Positions 6,599 to 13,022 of a DNA stretch of 14,581 nucleotides are shown one piece after another. The notes beneath the pieces were generated by a model. That model saw nothing but the letters and a program-made list of their open reading frames with translations, searched no databases and was not told where the DNA came from. Position numbers and translations under genes: made by a program. Origin of the DNA: Actinomycetes bacterium (GTDB taxonomy: Bacteria; Actinomycetota; Actinomycetes; Actinomycetales; Microbacteriaceae); the NCBI GenBank assembly GCA_030425055.1, contig JAUHVN010000031.1, positions 1 through 14,581 on the forward strand, given 5' to 3'. The stretch's first letter is position 1, and each line of letters begins with the position of its first letter.

Positions 6599-7897
6599 CT
6601 AGACGGCGGTTCTGCGGGGGTCGTCCTCGACAGGATCCTCGCGCGCCGCCCGACGGCGCTCGGCGTCGAGCAGGGCCATCGCCGGCGCCGCCGCCATGCC
6701 GTGGATGACGATCGAGAACACCGCAACGAGGCCGACGATCGCCCAGATCCGATCGGCCTGCGGGAACGCGCCGTGGGTGAGGGCGTACGCGACGTAGAAC
6801 AGCGAGCCGATGCCGCGCACGCCGAAGAACGAGATCACGGTGCGCTCGCGGGGGCCGGTCTTCCCAGGGCTGAGACCGATCCAGCCGGCGAGCGGCCGCA
6901 CGAGCAGGACGATGACCAGGGCAGCGACGATGTCGATCCAGCCGATCCCGGCGAACAATCCCCGCACCGCCGCGCCGCCCAGCAGCACGATCACGACGAC
7001 CGTCAGCAGTCGCTCGATCTGCTCGACGAAGGTGTGCAGCACGCTGTGGTAGCCGTGATTGCGCTCGGAGGCGCGAATGGTCACCCCGCACACGAATACA
7101 GCGATGAAGCCGTAACCCTCGACGAGCGCCGCAGCTCCGTAGGCGAGGGGGATCGCCGCGAGGGCGATGAACCCCTCCGCGCGCTGGACGATCCGCAGCT
7201 GGTCGCCCGCCCGCGAGAAGAAGAGCTTGCCGAACAGCCAGCCGACCACGATGCCGGCCACCACACCCACGCCGATGCGCCACAGCACGTCGACGAGCAC
7301 CCACTCGCCCAACCACCCCGCAGGGTCTAGTCCGACCAGGCTCACCGCGACCGCCGCCAGCGTGAACGGGAAGGCGAGGCCGTCGTTGAGGCCCGCCTCC
7401 GACGTCAGCGCGAATCGGGTCTCGTCGTCGACGGCGTCGGGCTCGTCGACCGGCTCGCTCACCTGCACCTCGGTCGCGAGCACGGGATCGGTCGGCGACA
7501 GGACGGCCCCCAGCAGGATCGCGCCGGCGACCCCGAGCCCGAGACCCCACCAGCCGAGCAGCGCGATCGCCAGAATCGTGATGGGCATGGTGATGCCCAG
7601 CAGGCGCCACGTCGACGACCAGCTTCGGAACGAGAACCTGCGGTTGATGGCGATGCCGGCTCCCAACAGTGAGACGATCACGCAGACCTCGGTCAGGCGC
7701 AGCGCGACCTCGGGATGCTCGCGCGGAAGGGGATCGGGCAGGGCAGGCACCAGGGTGAACGCGAGCATCCCACCGGCGAGGAAGACCATCGGCATCGACA
7801 CCGGCAGCTTGCCGAGCAGCCGCGGCAGCAGGGCGGCCGCCAGCGCGGCCACCCCGAGCGCCAGGAACAGGAGTCCGTCACCCGTGAAGTCGGCCAT
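6599..7897 (-). CDS. Cation:proton antiporter (CPA1/NhaP-type)
   Basis: The 432-residue membrane protein has about 12 hydrophobic helices, matching the normal length for the antiporter core. Diagnostic stretches are SPTDPVLA (134-141), the Asn-Asp pair in SEAGLNDGLAFP (N171, D172), which in CPA1 antiporters forms the ion-binding site, and FFGVRGIGSLFY (357-368) near the C-terminus. It should exchange Na+ or K+ for protons across the cytoplasmic membrane, supporting pH and salt homeostasis; which cation cannot be told. The C-terminal cytoplasmic tail is only about 22 residues and charged, so no large regulatory domain is present. The ATG at 7897 is preceded by GGGGGC rather than a clear ribosome binding site. 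It is a single-gene unit flanked on both sides by the nested repeat element. Confidence 0.92.
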   Translation of the reverse strand: MADFTGDGLLFLALGVAALAAALLPRLLGKLPVSMPMVFLAGGMLAFTLVPALPDPLPREHPEVALRLTEVCVIVSLLGAGIAINRRFSFRSWSSTWRLLGITMPITILAIALLGWWGLGLGVAGAILLGAVLSPTDPVLATEVQVSEPVDEPDAVDDETRFALTSEAGLNDGLAFPFTLAAVAVSLVGLDPAGWLGEWVLVDVLWRIGVGVVAGIVVGWLFGKLFFSRAGDQLRIVQRAEGFIALAAIPLAYGAAALVEGYGFIAVFVCGVTIRASERNHGYHSVLHTFVEQIERLLTVVVIVLLGGAAVRGLFAGIGWIDIVAALVIVLLVRPLAGWIGLSPGKTGPRERTVISFFGVRGIGSLFYVAYALTHGAFPQADRIWAIVGLVAVFSIVIHGMAAAPAMALLDAERRRAAREDPVEDDPRRTAV

Positions 7898-7976
7898 GCC
7901 CCCACGATCGCGTAGCGCGTCGCCGCGCGAGAGCGCTTGCGCACCGTCGGGGCGTGCGCTACCGAGGACGGCTCCC

Positions 7977-8050
7977 TCCGCGAACCGACGTGAACCGGCC
8001 GAACCGACACGCGATGCACGCTGGTTCGGCGGATCCGTACGGTTCGCGGA
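7977..8050 (+). repeat. Nested inverted repeat element, copy 2 (upstream of the antiporter)
   Basis: The outer arms TCCGCGAACCG (7977-7987) and CGGTTCGCGGA (8040-8050) are perfect over 11 bp. The inner arms GCCGAACC (7998-8005) and GGTTCGGC (8023-8030) are perfect over 8 bp. The copy aligns with copy 1 over its whole length, with a few substitutions in the left half and a 1-base deletion (CCGTACGG here against CCGTGACGG). Arm changes stay matched, suggesting that the folded structure is preserved. Confidence 0.8.
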
Positions 8051-8130
8051 TGCGCGCGGGTGGGACGCATGCACGCTGGTTCGGCGGATCCGTGACGGTT
8101 CGCGGATGCGCGCGGGTGGGACGGATGCGC
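8014..8130 (+). repeat. Tandem partial duplication of the nested repeat element
   Basis: The right half of copy 2 plus its flank (8014-8068, 55 bp) is repeated almost exactly at 8069-8124 (56 bp). The one-base difference is the same CCGTACGG/CCGTGACGG variation. A third, short start ATGCGCGCGGG follows at 8125. The duplicated half at 8069-8106 lacks the left arms, so it can only pair with arms of copy 2. With copy 2 it fills most of the 270-bp space between the antiporter start and the end of the sugar operon. No gene is seen in this space. Confidence 0.75.
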
Positions 8131-8167
8131 GCGGGCGGTCGGGGCGCGCGGCGCGGGTGCGCGGCGG

Positions 8168-9418
8168 TCAGGTCACGCGCAGGCGGCGACGATGGTACGG
8201 GCGCAGCAGCGGCCGCAGCACAAAGCGCAGCGGGATGCCGACCACGAGCACGGCGGCACCGATGAGCGAGCGGTCGTACCGGCCGAACGCGAGCTTGCGC
8301 TCCCACACGTCGCGCACCCGCCCGCCGCGACGCTCGCGTGCGGGCTTGGGGGCGAGCGCTCCGGCGCGGCGCAGATCGACGAGCTCATCGACCCGCGCCA
8401 CCCAGTCGTCGGCGACGGGGTCGTGGAAGTAGTTGTCGGCCAGCCACCCGTCGGCGGGCATCCGGAAGTGCCGCTCGCGCATCTCCTGCTCCGAGCCGAA
8501 CAGTCCGCTGCCGACGAACACGGGGTTGATGAGCTTGTCGTCGACGCCGAACGTGTCGAGCACGATGACGGGCACGCCGCTCGCGACCGCCTCGATCGCC
8601 GCGGTCGAACTGACGGTGACGAGTCCCTCGGCATCGTCGAGGGCACGGGCCATCGGCGCGTACGACACGACGAGGTTGGCCGGCAGCGGCCCGAGCTTCG
8701 CGAGCAGGTCGGGGTACGCGTACTTCTGCCGGTGGGTCTGCTGCTCGCCCGCGACGGCGCGCTCCTTGACGACCACGCGACGGGTCGGATCGGCGTCGGC
8801 GGCCGCGATGAGCATCCGCGCCACCCGCATCCGCTCGGCCCGCTCACGCGGCACGATCGCCTGCGACGCGAACACGAGATCGGTGCCGGTGCCGGCGCGA
8901 TCGTGCGCACGCGCCTTCGCGGCGAACGGCAGCGTCGCGAGAGCGAAGCGCTGCGCGAGACCGCGGCGGCGCGCGAGCTCGGTGAAGTCGCGGACCTCGC
9001 GCGTGGAGTGCAGCACGAACAGGTCGCACTGCGTGCGGTGGATCATCGCGGCGGTCGTCGCCGGGATCGAGATGCCGGGGAGCCCGGTCACGATCACCGG
9101 CCGGGGCTCGAGCGCGGCGACGGTCGCGGCGAGGACGCGCACCACCGGACCGCGCGAGGCGATGACCACCGCGTCGGCAGCGGACTCGGTCAGGATGCCG
9201 GGCAGCTCGGCGAACCCGACGCGGCGCACCCCGTCGGGGTCGAACCGCGTGCCCGCCAGCGCGCTGCGCAGCTGCCCGGCGCTCACCGCCAGCGGCGTCT
9301 CGACGACGATCAGCTCGGCCTCGACCCCGTCGGGCAGCGCGCCCAGCAGCGCGGCCGCCCACTTGACGTACGAGTCGGTGTCGGCGAGCGCGACGAACCG
9401 CCGCGCGCCGCCCGTCAC
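8168..9418 (-). CDS. DUF6716-type putative glycosyltransferase, last gene of the nonulosonic acid operon
   Basis: The 416-residue protein resembles the DUF6716 putative glycosyltransferase family found beside sialic-acid-type genes in actinobacteria; this assignment is by recall of its sequence style. A GT-B-like donor-site stretch, VTVSSTAAIEAVASGVPVIVLDTFG (267-291), matches the loop and helix that hold a nucleotide sugar in capsule glycosyltransferases. It is followed by the family-like GSGLFGSEQEMRERHF (303-318). A basic, partly hydrophobic C-terminus (RSLIGAAVLVVGIPLRFVLRPLLRP) could attach to the inner membrane face. The GTG at 9418 overlaps the NeuB stop as GTGA, so translation is likely coupled. 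From its place in the operon I infer transfer of the CMP-activated sugar, or another sugar of the same polymer. Confidence 0.75.
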   Translation of the reverse strand: MTGGARRFVALADTDSYVKWAAALLGALPDGVEAELIVVETPLAVSAGQLRSALAGTRFDPDGVRRVGFAELPGILTESAADAVVIASRGPVVRVLAATVAALEPRPVIVTGLPGISIPATTAAMIHRTQCDLFVLHSTREVRDFTELARRRGLAQRFALATLPFAAKARAHDRAGTGTDLVFASQAIVPRERAERMRVARMLIAAADADPTRRVVVKERAVAGEQQTHRQKYAYPDLLAKLGPLPANLVVSYAPMARALDDAEGLVTVSSTAAIEAVASGVPVIVLDTFGVDDKLINPVFVGSGLFGSEQEMRERHFRMPADGWLADNYFHDPVADDWVARVDELVDLRRAGALAPKPARERRGGRVRDVWERKLAFGRYDRSLIGAAVLVVGIPLRFVLRPLLRPYHRRRLRVT

Positions 9419-10287
9419 GTGAGGACGCGGCGCAGCTTCGCCATCGGCGCCAGCTCGCCGGGGAAGACCCGCTTCACGCCGTCGCCGAGCGCCTCCTCGA
9501 CGATGCGGATGTCGCGCACCAGATGCTGCAGACCGGTCGGCTCGAGCGACGCGGCGTGGTCGGAGCCCCACATCGTGCGGTCGAGCGTGATGTGCCGCTC
9601 GACGGCGGCGGCACCGAGAGCCACTGCGGCGGTGGAGATCTGCAGGCCTCGTTCATGGCCCGAGTAGCCGACCGGCACGCCGGGATACCGGTCGCGCAGC
9701 GTCGGGATGACCCGCAGGTTCGCCTCGTCGGGCTCCATCGGGTACGTCGAGGTGGCGTGCATGAGCACGAGCCGGTCGACGCCCAGTACGTCGATCGCGA
9801 GGTCGATCTGGTCGAGGGTCGACATGCCGGTCGACAGGATGACGGGCTTGCCGGTGTCGCGCAGCGCCTGCAGCACCGCGAGGTCGGTGAGGGTCGCCGA
9901 CGCCACCTTGTGCGCGACGACGCCGAGGTCTTCCAGGAAGTGCACGCTCGGCACGTCCCACGGCGACGCGAACCAGTCGAGGCCGCGCAGCAGGGCGTGG
10001 TCGGCGACCTCGATGTACTGCTCGCGCGAGAACTCGACGCGGTAGCGGTACTCGAGGTAGGTCATGGTGCCCCACGGCGTCTCGCGCAGCGTGTCGCGCA
10101 TGTGGGCGGGCGTCGCGATCTCGGGGGTGCGCTTCTGGAACTTCACCGCGTCGGCGCCCGCTTCGGCGGCGACGTCGATCAGCTGCTTGGCGATCTCGAC
10201 GTCGCCGTTGTGGTTGAGGCCGATCTCGGCGATCACATACGTCGGGTGCCCTGCCCCGATCGTGCGGGTTCCGATCTTGACGGTCAT
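9415..10287 (-). CDS. neuB: NeuB-type nonulosonic acid (sialic acid-like) synthase without SAF domain
   Basis: Enzymes of this family condense phosphoenolpyruvate with a hexosamine or hexose (or its 6-phosphate) to a nine-carbon ulosonic acid. The 290-residue protein shows AEIGLNHNG (20-28), KFQKR (49-53), HATSTYPMEPDEANL (177-191; the usual Cys after His is Ala here), YSGHERG (208-214) and ERHITLDRTMWGSDHAASLEP (230-250), all from the TIM-barrel active site. It stops at KLRRVLT, where typical NeuB proteins continue with an SAF (antifreeze-like) domain of about 60 residues that covers the partner subunit's active site. No such domain follows in any frame. The gene is in an operon with a CMP-sugar synthetase, joined by a 4-bp ATGA overlap. 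Substrate and product (Neu5Ac, Kdn, legionaminic or other) are not determined by sequence. Confidence 0.88.
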   Translation of the reverse strand: MTVKIGTRTIGAGHPTYVIAEIGLNHNGDVEIAKQLIDVAAEAGADAVKFQKRTPEIATPAHMRDTLRETPWGTMTYLEYRYRVEFSREQYIEVADHALLRGLDWFASPWDVPSVHFLEDLGVVAHKVASATLTDLAVLQALRDTGKPVILSTGMSTLDQIDLAIDVLGVDRLVLMHATSTYPMEPDEANLRVIPTLRDRYPGVPVGYSGHERGLQISTAAVALGAAAVERHITLDRTMWGSDHAASLEPTGLQHLVRDIRIVEEALGDGVKRVFPGELAPMAKLRRVLT

Positions 10288-11504
10288 CGGTCTGCCTCGT
10301 CTCCTGATGAGGTGCGCCCGGCGCCGGTGCGCCCGGGCTGAGCGGCGCCGCGGTCGCGCAGCACGCGATCGGCGAGTTCACGGACGGCTCCATGACCGCC
10401 GGCGTGACGCACCACCACACGGGCGGCGGCGAGCACGAGGGGGTGGGCCTCGGGCACGGCGACGGGGTAGCCGACGAGTTCGAGGCATCCGAGGTCGTTG
10501 ACGTCGTTGCCGATGTACGCGATGCGCGACAGCGGAACCTGTTGGGTCGCCGACCACTCGCGCAGCACGGCGACCTTGTCGTCGACGCCCTGGCGCACGT
10601 CGACCTGCAGCTTGCGTGCGCGGGCGCTGACGACGTCGTTGGTCTCGGACGACAGGATGAGCACCGGGATACCGGCACGTCGCAGCCGTGCGACGCCCAT
10701 GCCGTCGGAGCGGCTGACCTGCACGCTCTCGCGTCCGTAGGCGTCGGTGATGACGGTGTCGTCGGTGTGCACTCCGTCGAAGTCGGTCACGACGGCGACG
10801 ACGTCGACGAGGTCGGATGCCTCGGGCACGAGCGGCGCGATCGCCTGCGCCATCTCGAGCTGCTCTTCGGAGTCGATCTCGATCGCGGTGCGCTCGGCGA
10901 CCTCGACGATGCCGATGCGGCCGAAGAAGCGGTGGCGCGCGGCGGCGAAGCCTGCGGCATCCATCACGTAGAAGGCGCCGGTCTCGAGATAGTGCGGATC
11001 GCGGTCCTGCCGCCGCGGCCGCATCGAGGGGTCGTGGTTCACGCCCGACGCTTCGCCCGCGGCCGACGCCCACAGGAACCCGTAGGTCTCGATCGCCGAG
11101 AACACGCAGTCGTGCTCGTTCGCCGCGAGCAGCTCGACGGCGAGGTCGAGGTCGCGCGGGTCGATGAACGGCGAGGTCGCCTGCAGGAACACCAGGGTGG
11201 CGACCTCGACGCCGGCGTCGGCGAGGTCGTCGAGCGCGTGCAGCAGCACCGCCTCACTCGACGTGGTGTCGCCCGCGAGCTCGGCGGGCCGGTCGATCAC
11301 GTGGGCGCCCCACTCGTGCGCGACGGCGGCGATCTCGTCGTCGTCGGTCGACACGACGACCCGATCGACGGATGCCGCGCCCTGGGCGGCCACGATCGCG
11401 CGCGCGACGAGCGGCACGCCCGCGACGCGCCGCAGGTTCTTGCGGGGCACGCCCTTCGACCCGCCGCGCGCGGGGATGACCGCGACCACTTCGCGCGCGC
11501 TCAC
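10284..11504 (-). CDS. neuA: CMP-nonulosonic acid synthetase fused to a KdsC-like HAD phosphatase
   Basis: The 406-residue protein has two domains. Residues 1-225 form a CMP-sialic acid synthetase: nucleotide-binding IPARGGSKG (10-18), FLQATSPF (106-113), ETGAFYV (174-180) and EIDSEEQLEMA (209-219). Residues 236-383 form a HAD phosphatase of the KDO-8-P phosphatase type: nucleophile motif DFDGVHTDD (241-249), Ser285 region ILSSE, Lys310, metal-binding GNDVND (332-337) and the C-terminal HAGGHGAVRE (367-376). All HAD catalytic residues are present, so both halves look active. The expected roles are to dephosphorylate a 9-phosphate and to join the free sugar to CMP. Animal CMAS has the same two-domain order. 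The GTG at 11504 overlaps the upstream stop (GTGA) and the stop overlaps neuB (ATGA). The last 20 residues are a disordered hydrophilic tail. Confidence 0.9.
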   Translation of the reverse strand: MSAREVVAVIPARGGSKGVPRKNLRRVAGVPLVARAIVAAQGAASVDRVVVSTDDDEIAAVAHEWGAHVIDRPAELAGDTTSSEAVLLHALDDLADAGVEVATLVFLQATSPFIDPRDLDLAVELLAANEHDCVFSAIETYGFLWASAAGEASGVNHDPSMRPRRQDRDPHYLETGAFYVMDAAGFAAARHRFFGRIGIVEVAERTAIEIDSEEQLEMAQAIAPLVPEASDLVDVVAVVTDFDGVHTDDTVITDAYGRESVQVSRSDGMGVARLRRAGIPVLILSSETNDVVSARARKLQVDVRQGVDDKVAVLREWSATQQVPLSRIAYIGNDVNDLGCLELVGYPVAVPEAHPLVLAAARVVVRHAGGHGAVRELADRVLRDRGAAQPGRTGAGRTSSGDEADR

Positions 11505-12430
11505 GGCATCACCCGTCGGCCGAATCCGCGCACGACACCGGCCTCGGTGCGGATCGTGCTGCCGGTGCCGTCGAGCACGAGCGGCAGCGTGGTCGTCGTC
11601 GACGACGGAAGCGTGAGCAGCTCGAGGGGCTCGGTGGTTCCGGCGAGCAGCAGTTCGGCGGGGAGGCCGCTGTCGACCACCGTCACGTCGTCGAGCGCCG
11701 AGACGGCGGCGAACTGCGCCTCGGTCTCGCGACGATGCGGCAGGTAGGTGACCGGTCCCCGCGCGGTCGTGCGGGTCACCCAGTCCAAGTACTCGGCGAG
11801 CGGCATCCGCCCGTCGACGACGCGCGCGCTGCCCAGCACGACACGCCCACCGGTGGTGGTCGTGAACGCGGGCGCCGTCCGCCGGGTCCACGAGAAGTCG
11901 TGACGTTCGACACGACCGCCGAGCTCGCCGAGTCGGCGAAGTCGCTCATCGCCCAGGTCGAAGGCGGTGAAGAACTCGACCGACCGCGCCCGCATGCGTC
12001 CCAGCACGTGGTGCGCGGCGAACGGCGCGACCCGAGTGGTGAGGCCGCCCTCGTGCACTCCAGGCCGCGCGTAGGGGCCGTCGCCGGTGAGCGCGTCGAC
12101 GAACGGCAGCGTGTTCGCACCGTCGTCGAGGAAGGTGACGCGCCTCGGGCGCAGCACGGCTGCCGCGAGCCGGAACTGCCCCGAGAACCCGTCGCCCACG
12201 AGCCAGTGGCCGTGGCGCGCCAGCAGGTTCCACGGGATGCCGAGGTAGGGCTCGCACTCGCCGAACGGCGCGCCGCGGGCGAGCAGTTCGTCGGCCGTCT
12301 CGGACATCTGCGGCGTGAGCCGGCCGGCGACCGGAACGCGGCGACCGTGCGCCGACGCCCACTCGGCGACGCCGATCAGCTGCAGCGGTGACTCGACCCA
12401 GGCGATGACGGGCAACGCGCGCGCGTGCAT
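11501..12430 (-). CDS. GT52/polysialyltransferase-like putative sialyltransferase, first gene of the operon
   Basis: The 309-residue protein opens with a short strand and WVESPLQLIGVAEW (11-24), resembling the S-P-L-Q-L helix start of bacterial sialyl- and polysialyltransferases. LDDGAN (101-106) fits the D/E-D/E-G motif and TYLPHRRE (228-235) fits the region of the His-Pro motif, although the order here is Pro-His. These motifs in GT-B sialyltransferases serve as catalytic base and CMP binding. I infer transfer of the CMP-activated ulosonic acid to a cell-surface acceptor. No signal peptide or membrane helix is visible, so it should act in the cytoplasm or on the membrane face. The ATG at 12430 has a good ribosome binding site, GAAGGGGG (12435-12442), ending 4 nt before it. 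It leads the operon and its stop overlaps the next gene (GTGA). Overall similarity is weak, so function is tentative. Confidence 0.65.
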   Translation of the reverse strand: MHARALPVIAWVESPLQLIGVAEWASAHGRRVPVAGRLTPQMSETADELLARGAPFGECEPYLGIPWNLLARHGHWLVGDGFSGQFRLAAAVLRPRRVTFLDDGANTLPFVDALTGDGPYARPGVHEGGLTTRVAPFAAHHVLGRMRARSVEFFTAFDLGDERLRRLGELGGRVERHDFSWTRRTAPAFTTTTGGRVVLGSARVVDGRMPLAEYLDWVTRTTARGPVTYLPHRRETEAQFAAVSALDDVTVVDSGLPAELLLAGTTEPLELLTLPSSTTTTLPLVLDGTGSTIRTEAGVVRGFGRRVMP

Positions 12431-12547
12431 CCGACCCCCTTCATCCGGTTCTCGTCGGATGGGGCCATGGTGAGGGCGTCGGGTGAACGGAGCAGGACGC
12501 GCGGGTGGCGTGAAGCGATCGGCTCTGTGAACGACGGCCCGCGCGCG

Positions 12548-12751
12548 TCACGCTGAGATCGCCACGGATGCCTCGGCCGGATCAACAAGCCCCCATCGCG
12601 CGGCGGTGCCGATCGCCTCAGTACGACTGTGGACTCCGAGCTTGCGATACAGCGTGCGCACCTGTGTCTTGACAGTGTTCGGCGAGACGAACAGCGCCGC
12701 GGCGATGTCGGTCGTCGACGATCGATGGACGAGCGCCGCAAGAACACGGAC
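12548..12751 (-). pseudogene. Remnant of a LuxR-family regulator (C-terminal HTH only)
   Basis: Reading from 12751 to the TGA at 12548-12550 gives 67 residues that include LFVSPNTVKTQVRTLYRKLG, the recognition helices of a LuxR-type HTH, preceded by RVLAALVHRSSTTDIAAA (helices 1-2). Immediately upstream in frame is a TAG (12752-12754), and no start codon or sensory/TPR region exists, so only the end of the gene remains. It resembles the C-terminus of the LuxR gene at the right edge of the window, so the two were probably similar regulators. The lost 5' part would have extended into the neighbouring phosphatase remnant, which begins where this homology ends. It is unlikely to be translated. 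Confidence 0.8.
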
Positions 12752-12980
12752 CTATCTGGCCGGCCCCTTCGCGGATCGGATGCTCGGGATGCTGGAGGGG
12801 TACGGGGTTCCGATCACGCCGCAGGTTCGCGAGCTGGTCACCGGCACCCCGGCATCCGCCATCGAACATGCGCTGGGCTGGATCGACGACAACGGCGGCT
12901 CTCGCGGCTACCTCGCGCGGGCCGGCGTCTCCGACGCGGCCCTCGACGCCATCGCGGAGCGACTCACCGCGGCCGGCTGA
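12747..12980 (+). pseudogene. Remnant of a Y_phosphatase3-type tyrosine/serine protein phosphatase (C-terminus only)
   Basis: The frame from about 12747 to the TGA at 12978-12980 encodes TYLAGPFADRMLGML, then an ASAIEHALGWIDDNGGSRGYL stretch (12855-12917), then GVSDAALDAIAERL. This is the C-terminal helical part of bacterial protein tyrosine phosphatases of the Y_phosphatase3 family. The catalytic HCxAGKDRTG loop and everything before it are absent. The frame is open back to an ATG at 12606, but that upstream stretch is the antisense of the LuxR remnant and is not phosphatase-like. The gene therefore looks truncated at its 5' end, joined to the similarly truncated LuxR gene at about 12745-12755. 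A short peptide could still be made from internal ATGs, but no phosphatase activity is expected. Confidence 0.7.
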
Positions 12981-13022
12981 CCAGCACGATCACCAGCGGC
13001 GATCGCCCCGAACCCCGCGCGC

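Noticed and set aside
6524..8050. Insertion sequence or composite transposon with the antiporter as cargo
   Set aside because: No transposase gene lies between the copies, the copies are in direct orientation with internal palindromes, and no target-site duplication was found.
7977..8130. CRISPR array
   Set aside because: The units are directly adjacent with no unique spacers, and no cas gene is present.
12431..12547. Promoter of the sugar operon
   Set aside because: No convincing -35/-10 pair could be seen in this 117-bp spacer; CACCAT and TTCACC occur but with unsuitable spacing.
12376..12747. 123-codon minus-strand frame upstream of the sialyltransferase-like gene
   Set aside because: It is out of frame with the LuxR remnant, Arg/Ser-rich, and shows no family pattern.
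12606..12980. A complete 124-residue plus-strand gene starting at ATG 12606
   Set aside because: Only the part after about 12747 looks like a protein family; the first half is the antisense of a LuxR HTH remnant, so this is a chimeric frame over a deletion junction.
12998..13007. Palindrome GGCGATCGCC between the phosphatase remnant and the SHOCT gene
   Set aside because: A 10-bp self-complementary word without a loop or T-run is common by chance at this GC content and is not convincing as a terminator.
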